DNA of 5,766 nt from an uncultured Allobaculum sp. (GTDB lineage: Bacteria > Bacillota_I > Bacilli_A > Erysipelotrichales > Erysipelotrichaceae). The stretch is taken from NCBI GenBank assembly GCA_910579655.1, contig CAJTVE010000106.1:1-5766 (forward strand), written 5' to 3'. Positions 1-5,739 of the stretch are shown one piece after another (positions within the stretch are counted from its first letter, which is position 1; every line of letters starts with the position of its first letter). Below the pieces are notes generated by a model. It had not been told where the DNA came from and did no database searches. It saw only the letters and a program-made list of their open reading frames with translations. The position numbers and the translations under genes were made by a program.

Positions 1-12
1 TTGCATCATTCA

Positions 13-34
13 TATTGTTGATTCAATAACAATA
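13..34. repeat. Perfect inverted repeat (hairpin), unknown role
   Basis: TATTGTT (13-19) and AACAATA (28-34) are perfect 7-bp arms around an 8-nt loop. No T-tract follows on either strand, so it does not look like an intrinsic terminator. It could be an operator or the end of an element that begins outside the window. Confidence 0.4.
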
Positions 35-91
35 CCTAATTCGAGATGAGTTTGCCTATCGCATTTTGGGTTATCGGACTTAGCGGCAATT

Positions 92-118
92 GCTATCGTT
101 GATAATAGTGACGATAGC
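92..118. repeat. Perfect inverted repeat GCTATCGT/ACGATAGC
   Basis: Arms GCTATCGT (92-99) and ACGATAGC (111-118) pair perfectly over 8 bp with an 11-nt spacer. The centre-to-centre spacing of about two helical turns suits a dimeric regulator, but no neighbouring promoter or gene is visible to assign it to. There is no terminator T-tract. Confidence 0.4.
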
Positions 119-141
119 TAAACACACTGTTTGCGTAAGAA

Positions 142-294
142 CCAAAGTTAATCATGGAGTTAATTTAGGAGTTTAAGTTTATCCAAAAGTTTATTTTGAA
201 GTTAAAAAGTTAAAGATAAAAGTTTAAGTTTATCCAAAAGTTAATCGTGGAGTTAATTCAGGAGTTTAAGTTCATCCAAAAGTTAATCATGGAG
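142..294. repeat. AT-rich tandem repeat, 42-nt unit made of 12-nt sub-units
   Basis: Copies start at 142, 183, 234 and 276, each opening with CCAAAAGTT or CCAAAGTT. Copies 1 (142-182) and 3 (234-275) are nearly identical, copy 2 (183-233) is expanded and degenerate, and copy 4 (276-294) is cut short. Inside the tract AGTT recurs at 146, 158, 170, 176, 188, 200, 208, 221, 227, 239, 251, 263, 269 and 281, so the spacing is 12 nt with a regular 6-nt step, broken only in copy 2. All main periods are multiples of three. In one plus-strand frame copies 3-4 read as an amphipathic 14-residue repeat (KLIVELIQEFKFIQ), while copy 1 has TAG where copy 3 has CAG. No start codon or ribosome binding site supports a living gene, so it may be a decayed coding repeat or a non-coding one. 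Confidence 0.75.
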
Positions 295-324
295 AAAAAA
301 ATTATATAAACGGAAATTTAAAAC

Positions 325-368
325 AAAAAGCCTAATTGACCTTGATTAAAGAAGATTAAGTCTTTTTT
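325..368 (-). terminator. Possible terminator of the broken HTH gene
   Basis: On the minus strand AAAAAGACTTAAT pairs imperfectly with ATTAGGCTTTTT (one mismatch, one bulge), and a T-rich run follows. The A and T runs at both ends would let it act in both directions. The stop codon of the downstream pseudogene frame (356-358) lies inside the stem, a common arrangement for small genes. The large loop lowers confidence. Confidence 0.35.
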
Positions 369-557
369 GTATAGGTTGCAGATCTTGACTTGACTGGCTG
401 GAAGCAATCGTTTCCGGCAGACTGTTCAAGCAGGAAGAATTCATCGTCCTGATTAATTAGCAGATAATTTCTGCCAGCCATGAAGTTTTTCGGTCAGATC
501 GGTTTGGGTCATCAAACTCGATTCACGAAGCGATTTAATAATGTTTCCTGTGTTCAT
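356..557 (-). pseudogene. Remnant of a small Cro/C1-type HTH regulator gene with an internal deletion
   Basis: The start is clear: ATG at 557-555 is preceded by GAGGTGAG (561-568) at good spacing. The first 26 residues (MNTGNIIKSLRESSLMTQTDLTEKL...) match the opening of XRE-family DNA-binding domains, which normally continue with a second helix containing a VSRQ/ISKWE-like recognition segment. Here that segment is missing and the frame stops after 34 codons (stop 453-455). A second minus-strand frame is open from about 481 to a stop at 356-358 and reads GRNYLLINQDDEFFLLEQ near its beginning, which looks like the tail of a globular protein. The simplest reading is one regulator gene that lost its middle and went out of frame. 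The family assignment rests only on the N-terminal residues. Its direction is the same as nrdD, but the nrdD terminator separates them. Confidence 0.6.
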
Positions 558-763
558 TTTCTCACCTCGTTTTTTGCCTGTAGTCTTAGTCGTCTTATAG
601 TCTTGGTTTTCCAAACGAAACTCTGCATTACAAGCAGCTGTTTGTTGCTTTCTCTTCATTACTTTCGAACCATGAACGAGTTTTACTTTAGGCAGAATTG
701 ACTTGAAAATATGCATGATTCAACTGGTAATTCCGTGATTGTGATCGGACTTGCGAGGTTCAT

Positions 764-797
764 CAATAAAAAAGCCCCTTGGTGACAAGGGACTTTT
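764..797 (-). terminator. Intrinsic terminator of nrdD
   Basis: On the minus strand AAAAGTCCCTT (797-787) pairs with AAGGGGCTTTT (780-770) over 11 positions with one G-U pair and a 6-nt loop, followed by TTTTTTATTG. It lies about 50 nt after the nrdD stop. On the plus strand the same stem has a C-A mismatch, so it favours minus-strand termination. It indicates that nrdD is transcribed without a downstream partner. Confidence 0.85.
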
Positions 798-847
798 ATT
801 GAAATTGAATGAAAATATAATGATTATATTGAATTTAAAAATAACTA

Positions 848-3022
848 TTAAAGATGAGTGACGCGTTCTTTGATTTCCTGGGTGCGGCCCTGATTCCAGA
901 ATTGGGTGCCGATGTATCCGCAGGTACGACGGGCAACGTTCATGGTTTCCTGGTTGGTGTTGCCGCAGTTCGGGCAGCGCCAGATCAGCTTGTGGCTTTC
1001 GTCTTCGACGATTTCAATTTCGCCTTCGTAGCCGCACTCCTGGCAATAGTCAGATTTGGTGTTCAGTTCAGCATACATGATGTGATCGTAAATATGCTGG
1101 ATTAATGCCATAACAGCCGGCAGGTTGTTTTCCATGTTTGGAACTTCAACATAGGAAATTGCTCCACCTGGGGAGAGCTTCTGGAACTGAGATTCGAAGG
1201 TCAGTTTTGTGAAGGCATCGATCGGCTCGGTGACATGCACGTGGTAGGAGTTTGTGATGTAATTCTTGTCGGTTACGTGAGGAATTACACCGAAACGGTC
1301 CTGCAGTTTTTTCGCAAACTTGTAAGTTGTGGATTCCATTGGGGTGCCATACAGGGAGAAGTCCATGTTGTTCTGGGCTTTCCATTTTGCGCAGGCAGCA
1401 TTGAGGTAGTCCATAACCCGTTTGGCGAACTGGTAGCCATTTGGATCAGTATGGGAAACACCGGTCATGTAGTAGACGCATTCGCATAAGCCGGCATATC
1501 CAAGAGAAATTGTAGAGTAGCCGCCAAAGAGCAGTTTATCGATGGGTTCGCCTTTTTTCAGACGGGCCAGAGCACCGTTCTGCCACAGGATTGGAGCAAC
1601 ATCACTTGGAGTGCCAAGCAGACGGTTGTGGCGAATCATTAAAGCGCGGTAGCAAAGATCAAGGCGTTCATCGAAGATCCGCCAGAATTCTTTGAAATCG
1701 CCTTTGGAAGAGCAGGCAATGTCAACGAGGTTGATCGTCACAACACCCTGGTTGAAACGGCCATAATATTTTGGCTTGCCATTTTCGTCAACATAAGGAG
1801 TTAAGAAAGAACGGCAACCCATGGCTGGATAGCAGTTACCATTACCGTTGGCATCGATTTTGAGCTTGAGCATCATCTTTTCGGAGATATAGTCAGGAAC
1901 CATACGCTTCGCTGTGCATTTAGCAGCCAGTTTTGTCAGGTAGTAGTACTTGCTGTCGGGATGAATGTTGTCTTCTTCCAGAACGTAAATCAGTTTTGGG
2001 AAGGCTGGAGTAATGTAGTGGCCTTTTTCGTTCTTAACACCAAGGATACGCTGTTTGAGAACGGCTTCGATGATGGAAGCAAGGTCAGCTTTTGTCTGTG
2101 GATCTTCTACTTCATTGAGGTACATGAACACAGTGATGAATGGGGCCTGTCCATTGGTTGTCATTAATGTGATGACCTGATACTGGATGGTCTGGACACC
2201 TTTTTCAATTTCCTTCTGAACACGCATTTCTGCGATTTCATTGACGGTATCGGTATCCGTTGGCAGGTTCATTGTTTTGAGTTCTTCATAGACTTCAGCA
2301 CGTGCTTTTTCACGGGAAATCTGAACGAATGGAGCAAGGTGGGAAAGGGTAATGGACTGTCCACCGTACTGGGAGCTTGCAACCTGAGCAATGATCTGAG
2401 TGGCAATGTTGCAGGCAGTCGAGAAGCTGTGTGGCTTTTCGATCATCGTTTCGGAAATGACTGTTCCGTTTTGGAGCATGTCTTCCAGGTTGACCAGGCA
2501 GCAGTTGTGCATGTGCTGGGCAAAGTAGTCGGAATCGTGGAAGTGGATGACTCCATTGTCGTGAGCCTCCATAATGTCGTGGGGCAGCAGGAAACGACGG
2601 GTAATATCTTTGGAAACTTCACCAGCCATATAGTCACGCTGAACAGAGTTGACTAAGGGGTTCTTGTTGGAGTTTTCCTGTTTGACTTCTTCATTATTGC
2701 GTTCCAGCAAAGACATGATCTGCTGGTCAGTGGAGTTGTTTTTACGGACGAGTGCGCGCTCGTAACGGTAAGTGATGTAGTTTTTTGCAACTGCATAGTA
2801 GCCGTGGCTCATCAATGAAGCTTCAACCATATCCTGGATTTCTTCTACACCAGCAGAACGATTCATGTTTTCACATTCGTTGGCAACCTGGCCGGCAATC
2901 TGGAGGATATCTTCTTCAGTCAGCTGATTATGCGTCGTGGCTTTATTGGCTTTACGGATCGCATTCTCAATTTTTGCTACGTTGAAAATTGCTTCTTCAC
3001 CGCTTCGTTTAATAACTTTCAT
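848..3022 (-). CDS. nrdD: Anaerobic (class III) ribonucleoside-triphosphate reductase, large subunit
   Basis: This oxygen-sensitive glycyl-radical enzyme of the cytoplasm reduces ribonucleoside triphosphates to deoxyribonucleotides for DNA synthesis during anaerobic growth. The 724-residue product is intact. Residues 1 to about 92 form an ATP-cone allosteric domain (MKVIKRSGEEAIFNVAKIE...). The barrel carries the two expected active-site cysteines, C174 (HNCC) and C403 (MGCRSFL). Near the C-terminus a zinc site is formed by C660, C663, C683 and C686, and the glycyl-radical residue is G702 in RRTCGYIG. The ATG at 3022 is chosen because AGGAGA (3030-3035) precedes it at ideal spacing; an in-frame ATG at 3055 has no such site. 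The activase NrdG, which often follows nrdD directly, is absent; a terminator follows instead. No NrdR boxes were recognised upstream, where the gene has a long hairpin-rich region. Confidence 0.97.
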   Translation of the reverse strand: MKVIKRSGEEAIFNVAKIENAIRKANKATTHNQLTEEDILQIAGQVANECENMNRSAGVEEIQDMVEASLMSHGYYAVAKNYITYRYERALVRKNNSTDQQIMSLLERNNEEVKQENSNKNPLVNSVQRDYMAGEVSKDITRRFLLPHDIMEAHDNGVIHFHDSDYFAQHMHNCCLVNLEDMLQNGTVISETMIEKPHSFSTACNIATQIIAQVASSQYGGQSITLSHLAPFVQISREKARAEVYEELKTMNLPTDTDTVNEIAEMRVQKEIEKGVQTIQYQVITLMTTNGQAPFITVFMYLNEVEDPQTKADLASIIEAVLKQRILGVKNEKGHYITPAFPKLIYVLEEDNIHPDSKYYYLTKLAAKCTAKRMVPDYISEKMMLKLKIDANGNGNCYPAMGCRSFLTPYVDENGKPKYYGRFNQGVVTINLVDIACSSKGDFKEFWRIFDERLDLCYRALMIRHNRLLGTPSDVAPILWQNGALARLKKGEPIDKLLFGGYSTISLGYAGLCECVYYMTGVSHTDPNGYQFAKRVMDYLNAACAKWKAQNNMDFSLYGTPMESTTYKFAKKLQDRFGVIPHVTDKNYITNSYHVHVTEPIDAFTKLTFESQFQKLSPGGAISYVEVPNMENNLPAVMALIQHIYDHIMYAELNTKSDYCQECGYEGEIEIVEDESHKLIWRCPNCGNTNQETMNVARRTCGYIGTQFWNQGRTQEIKERVTHL

Positions 3023-3055
3023 AGCTGTCTCTCCTTTTCTTTTTATAAATAACAT

Positions 3056-3594
3056 CTGATTTGAATCGGACGGTACAGGATCAAAATCCTGAAAAAACGA
3101 ATATCCCGATAAGGGGGTCGAAAATAAAAATAGGGCTAGTCAGATCAAGCTGCTTTCAAGAAGACTAGGTGAATAGCGCCTGGCAGGTTCTCAAAAGGCA
3201 GCGGCTGGCAGCCATCTGCATCCTGAATGCAGAGATAATTCAGAACAAACTCGATTGTTCATTAAATTAAGTAGATCATTTTACAGACAAAGGTGAATCT
3301 GCAAAAGCAGCCAGAACAGCCGCCAGATTCTGTCTGTCCTTCTTCGAAGTCCACCAAGTGGAGGAAGAGGGTTCACGGATTAGTATAGCGGCAGATCACA
3401 GCCTCTGAAAGCAAAAAAGACCATTTTGGAAGAAAAGTTCAAACATTCCATCGAATCGTGAAAATTGGTTCATTTTTTAACTGAGATGCAACAAAAACTT
3501 CACAAAGTGGCGCAAAAGTTCATAAAAAGTACGAAAAAGGCCATATTTTTAGTTAATTGAATGAATATTGGTAAAAAAGCGGGAGAAAAAAGCC
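3056..3594 (-). other. Gene-free, hairpin-rich region upstream of nrdD (possible long structured leader)
   Basis: No credible coding region was found on either strand. Perfect stems are frequent: CAGGAT/ATCCTG at 3076-3091, CTAGTC/GACTAG at 3136-3168, TCTGCAT/ATGCAGA at 3215-3233, GAACAA/TTGTTC at 3243-3260, and a long one at 3283-3337 in which 14 contiguous nt (3324-3337) pair with two 7-nt blocks separated by a 5-nt bulge. A TATACT box on the minus strand (3387-3382) could be a -10 element, which would give a leader of roughly 350 nt, but its -35 is poor. No known riboswitch, T-box, 6S, SRP or RNase P signature was recognised. The part nearest the terminator (3430-3594) is AT-rich and holds several AAAAGTTCA-like words. 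Confidence 0.4.
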
Positions 3595-3624
3595 AGAAAA
3601 AAACCAGTCGTGTGAAGACTGGTT
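3595..3624 (-). terminator. Intrinsic terminator of the HTH-S24 repressor gene
   Basis: On the minus strand AACCAGTC (3624-3617) and GACTGGTT (3609-3602) form a perfect 8-bp stem with a 7-nt loop, followed directly by a T-tract from 3601 downward and a second T-run shortly after. It lies about 55 nt after the repressor stop codon and isolates that gene from nrdD. Confidence 0.9.
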
Positions 3625-3679
3625 CAGAAAAACTGCCCCTTCAAAAGCCGGTATGCAGCAGCAGCTCTGTACAGAAAAA

Positions 3680-4294
3680 TCAATGGAAAACGCTCAGCTC
3701 AGTCCGTGAATAAATGGCCCGGCCGATAATCTGGACGGGTGTCTCTTCGACTTCCTGAAGTGTATAGACTCTTGGTTCAACTGCAGCATTGGCAGCCTGT
3801 AAAATCCAGTAGCGGTCTTTTTTGATCAGCTTTTTCACTGTAACTTCCTCCCCGCCGATTAAAAGAACCGCAATGGAACCAGAGGGCAGATCTGTGCACT
3901 GCTTCACGTAGAGCAAATCGCCATCGTGAATGTGTGCATCTTTCATTGAATCCCCAGTTACTCGCAGAAAATAATCACCTTTAGAATAATCGCTTTCGGA
4001 TACTTCTACATAGCCATCGATATTTTCGTCAGCAAGCAGTCCGTAGCCGGCTTTGACGGTGCCAAGAATCGGGCGCTTGAGCTGCAGCCCGCGGATCCGG
4101 TTCATGTCTTCCAGATCGATATTGAGCATCTCGGCCAATTTGGCCAGTGTTTCCGGTGCGATTTTACGGATTTTGCCGTTGCACCAGCGCGAAACCGTAG
4201 AACAGGTTACCCCGCAATAGTTAGCGATATAGTCGTTGGTCAGATTGTTGTCATGCTTGAACTGGTTCAGTGCTTCTGGAATATTGATTCTCAT
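3680..4294 (-). CDS. LexA-like self-cleaving repressor (XRE HTH plus S24 peptidase domain)
   Basis: This is predicted to be a cytoplasmic DNA-binding repressor that cleaves itself when RecA is activated by DNA damage. The 204-residue product has a Cro/C1-type HTH at about 8-58 (helix-turn-helix around DYIANYCGVTCSTVSRW) and a LexA/UmuD-type S24 domain at about 76-200. The scissile bond is probably A82-G83 (VKAGYG), the nucleophile S116 (TGDSM) and the general base K154 (TVKKL); the Ser-Lys distance of 38 fits LexA (37). The HTH is not the winged type of true LexA, so it resembles phage-type or HdiR-type repressors. The start at 4294 is preferred over an in-frame ATG at 4312, because the -10 box of the visible promoter lies between them. 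There is no Shine-Dalgarno sequence, so translation is probably leaderless. It is divergent from the Y-family polymerase, its likely target, and probably controls itself too. Confidence 0.88.
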   Translation of the reverse strand: MRINIPEALNQFKHDNNLTNDYIANYCGVTCSTVSRWCNGKIRKIAPETLAKLAEMLNIDLEDMNRIRGLQLKRPILGTVKAGYGLLADENIDGYVEVSESDYSKGDYFLRVTGDSMKDAHIHDGDLLYVKQCTDLPSGSIAVLLIGGEEVTVKKLIKKDRYWILQAANAAVEPRVYTLQEVEETPVQIIGRAIYSRTELSVFH

Positions 4295-4300
4295 GGTCAG

Positions 4301-4309
4301 ATTATAACA
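4301..4309 (-). promoter_or_regulatory. Extended -10 promoter of the repressor gene
   Basis: TGTTATAAT reads on the minus strand as a perfect TATAAT with an extended TG motif. The -35 region (CTTTGA, 17-nt spacer) is weak, as is usual for extended -10 promoters. The box ends 6 nt before the ATG at 4294, so transcription should begin at or within a base or two of the start codon. Confidence 0.7.
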
Positions 4310-4337
4310 CATTTAAAGGCGGCTCAAAGCAATTATC

Positions 4338-4362
4338 TTGCATTAAATGCAAATTAAATGCG
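4338..4362. promoter_or_regulatory. Candidate operator: 15-bp palindrome plus an 11-bp-spaced direct repeat
   Basis: TTGCATTAAATGCAA (4338-4352) is a perfect palindrome with 7-bp arms around one central A. The word ATTAAATGC occurs at 4342 and again at 4353, one helical turn apart. It sits just upstream of the repressor promoter in the divergent region, as expected for an autoregulatory operator of the HTH-S24 protein. Binding is inferred from position and symmetry only. Confidence 0.5.
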
Positions 4363-4384
4363 AAATATCACCTGAAAACATGCC

Positions 4385-4397
4385 TGTGCAATGCACA
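4385..4397. promoter_or_regulatory. Candidate operator: palindrome TGTGCAATGCACA
   Basis: The 6-bp arms TGTGCA and TGCACA are perfect inverted repeats around one central A. It shares the TGCA core with the palindrome at 4338-4352 and lies between the two divergent promoters. A related pair of TGCG words at 4476 and 4487, again 11 bp apart, precedes the polymerase -35 box and may be a third site. Confidence 0.45.
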
Positions 4398-4498
4398 AAA
4401 ATCGGATTAGATTCTGACTTTCAAGCAGGTATCGGGCATCAAACAAGGAAATAAACAGGATTATGAAACATAAAATGCGTGATTGTTGCGTTAAAAAA

Positions 4499-4527
4499 TT
4501 GAAATGTCGCGTCGCCTGACCTATACT
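4499..4527 (+). promoter_or_regulatory. Sigma-A promoter of the polymerase gene
   Basis: TTGAAA (4499-4504) and TATACT (4522-4527) are separated by the optimal 17 nt. The -10 ends 6 nt before the ATG at 4534, the same spacing as on the divergent repressor side. The predicted transcription start is therefore at the start codon itself, giving a leaderless mRNA. Confidence 0.75.
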
Positions 4528-4533
4528 AAACCC

Positions 4534-4576
4534 ATGAAACGAGTAATCATACATAGCGACATCAACCATTGCTATG
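4534..4576 (+). CDS. Y-family DNA polymerase (DinB/UmuC type), exon 1
   Basis: This is the first exon of an error-prone translesion DNA polymerase. It encodes MKRVIIHSDINHCY and the first base of codon 15, then meets the group II intron at 4577. D9 (in HSDIN) is the first metal-binding aspartate of the family, and Y14 aligns with the steric gate that excludes ribonucleotides (F13 of E. coli Pol IV). Joined to 5360 the reading continues CYAQIEEM, the sequence expected in this Bacillota subtype. Without splicing the frame stops after 35 codons, inside the intron. The ATG has no ribosome binding site and follows its -10 box by 6 nt, so leaderless translation is likely. The divergent self-cleaving repressor suggests SOS-type control. 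Confidence 0.82.
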
Positions 4577-5219
4577 GTGCGACCTGTTCCTCTACAAGTT
4601 CGGTGCCGAACGAAATGAGGCAGCCGTTAAGGCTGAACTGATAATCCGACAGGCGGAATGCGGAAGGAACGCTCCAAAACGCCTGCCTTGAGACTCCGGC
4701 ATGCGCCCAGGCGTATGAAGCCCGGTAAAGACGATAGAAACCTGTTTGCAGCCATCAACAGGCCAGATATCGGAGGTCTACAAACTGCCCATGGTGAGAA
4801 TGCAGAAATGCCGACGAACCTGCGAGTGTAAAAAAGGGAAGACCAGAATCTGAAATCGGTCACTATCTGACCAAAAAGAATCCTGAAAGGAAAGACTCTG
4901 TCAGAGCATATGTGCGATTTCAAAGACTGGCCCATGCGGTGGGGACAAGTAAAATCGTAGCTATAAACCTCCCCGTTCATCGAAGGCAGAAGCCGGCGGG
5001 ATGTTCAAAGCCGGTCCCTTTTGAGCAGGCACCTAAAGGTAGAAATGAACAGATAGGATCATCGGAACAGGGAAACGCAATGACTGGGCCAACCCAGGTG
5101 GATGACGAAGACCAATAAGCATCCTGAACATTGCCGAAAAGCGGAGGTCGAACCGAAGAAGTTCTGGTAATCAGAATGGAGGAATGGCCTCCAGCCAGTC
5201 AGAGTCTTGTGGCCGGAGT

Positions 5220-5251
5220 GCAAAGCAGATCAAATTGAAGATCTGCTTTGC
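5220..5251 (+). ncRNA. Intron domain IV reduced to a perfect hairpin
   Basis: GCAAAGCAGATC (5220-5231) and GATCTGCTTTGC (5240-5251) form a perfect 12-bp stem with an 8-nt loop. It lies shortly before domain V, where a reverse-transcriptase gene would normally be carried in domain IV. It shows that the element is a compact, ORF-less form rather than one with a decayed protein gene. Confidence 0.7.
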
Positions 5252-5276
5252 CGCCTGGCCTGACCTGGCCGGGGGA

Positions 5277-5310
5277 ACGCCGTATGCGCTGAAAGGTGCA
5301 CGTACGGTGT
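5277..5310 (+). ncRNA. Group II intron domain V (catalytic hairpin)
   Basis: The domain is exactly 34 nt. ACGCCGTA (5277-5284) pairs with TACGGTGT (5303-5310), TGCGCT (5285-5290) pairs with GGTGCA (5295-5300), the tetraloop is GAAA (5291-5294), and the conserved two-base bulge is CG (5301-5302). The catalytic triad is CGC (5278-5280) rather than the commoner AGC; CGC is known from group IIC introns such as that of Oceanobacillus iheyensis. Confidence 0.93.
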
Positions 5311-5313
5311 GGG

Positions 5314-5356
5314 GTGGGGGAAAAGCTGACGATTGCCTCACAGGCTTACCTATCAC
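5314..5356 (+). ncRNA. Group II intron domain VI with bulged branch-point A
   Basis: GTGG (5314-5317) pairs with TCAC (5353-5356), then GGG (5318-5320) pairs with CCT (5349-5351), leaving A5352 unpaired. AAGC (5323-5326) pairs with GCTT (5344-5347) above. A5352 is the eighth base from the intron end at 5359, the usual place of the lariat branch point. Three-nucleotide linkers flank the domain on both sides, which supports the 3' splice site after GAT. Confidence 0.8.
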
Positions 5357-5359
5357 GAT

Positions 5360-5739
5360 CACAGATTGAAGAGATGTTGCATCCGGAATATCGGACTATT
5401 CCGATGGCTGTAGGGGGAAGTGAAGAGAAACGACATGGAATTATCCTGGCCAAAAATGATCTGGCCAAAGCAGCCCATATAAAAACCGGGGAAAGCCTGC
5501 GCGATGCTTTGCGAAAATGTCCTGATCTGTACATCGTCCATCCGGATTACGATGCCTATACCTACTACACCGAAAAAATCAAAGACATCTATCGCAAGTA
5601 CACAGATCGTGTGGAGTCTTTTGGTCTGGATGAAGCCTGGATTGACCTGAGCGGCTCCCAGAAACTGTTTGGCGATGGCGTTGAGCTGGCCAAAAAGACG
5701 CCATGGCCTTCGGCCACATGCCGCAATGAAAATGGGTGA
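5360..5739 (+). pseudogene. Y-family DNA polymerase (DinB/UmuC type), exon 2, disrupted after residue 127
   Basis: After splicing, this exon gives residues 15 (last two bases) to 127 of the polymerase. Visible family features are PMAVGGSEEKRHG (finger region), LAKNDLAK, and the catalytic GLDEAW with D105 and E106, the second metal-binding pair with D9. Similarity ends abruptly after FGDGVELAKK at 5697; the family would continue with a helix and the SVGVSFNK-type segment, then thumb and little-finger domains, for about 400 residues in total. Instead a 13-residue unrelated tail (TPWPSATCRNENG in part) leads to a stop at 5737-5739, and neither other frame of 5698-5766 resumes the protein. The enzyme is therefore probably inactive unless the rest follows beyond a second removable insertion. 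An upstream in-frame ATG at 5296 lies within intron domain V and is not a real start. Confidence 0.8.

Larger units (their letters stand above)
4577..5359 (+). mobile_element. Group II intron without reverse transcriptase, inserted in the polymerase gene
   Basis: This is a self-splicing ribozyme and retroelement of 783 nt. It begins GTGCGAC, the group II 5' consensus, and ends GAT, fitting the 3' AY rule. The start of domain I folds as nested stems: CCTGT (4583) with ACAGG (4649), CCTC with GAGG, GTTCGG with CCGAAC, and CAGCC with GGCTG. Domains V and VI are canonical. Exon-binding candidates are EBS1 CGTAGC (4956-4961), which pairs with exon GCTATG (4571-4576) with one wobble, and EBS2 ATGGT (4791-4795), which pairs with ACCAT (4565-4569). 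No reverse transcriptase or maturase is encoded; open frames inside are short and unlike any protein. Mobility, and perhaps efficient splicing, would need a protein supplied from elsewhere. The class is not assigned. Confidence 0.92.

Noticed and set aside
142..294. CRISPR array
   Set aside because: The repeated units abut without unique spacers and have internal 12-nt periodicity.
558..716. N-terminal extension of the HTH remnant to an ATG at 716
   Set aside because: The extra 53 codons are lysine- and threonine-rich with no recognisable domain, and the strong ribosome binding site at 561-568 points to the ATG at 557.
854..2985. Several plus-strand open frames of 60-105 codons across nrdD
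   Set aside because: They are antisense shadows of the intact nrdD gene with no start signals or recognisable products.
3166..3233. Short minus-strand frame beginning MQMAASRC, considered as a leader peptide of nrdD
   Set aside because: It has only 18 codons, no properly spaced ribosome binding site, and lies over a hairpin.
4627..5118. Open frames of 68-117 codons inside the intron, considered as an intron-encoded protein
   Set aside because: None shows reverse-transcriptase motifs (such as YADD) or a ribosome binding site, and they overlap the structured ribozyme domains.
5354..5356. Alternative intron 3' end after CAC (5356), which also satisfies the AY rule
   Set aside because: It would give CYGSQIEEM, one residue longer than the family sequence, and would remove the 3-nt linker after domain VI. 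Ending at 5359 restores CYAQIEEM and places the branch A correctly.
5296..5359. Polymerase start at the ATG at 5296
   Set aside because: This stretch is the 3' part of domain V, domain VI and the intron end; the resulting residues do not match the polymerase family, and no ribosome binding site precedes it.
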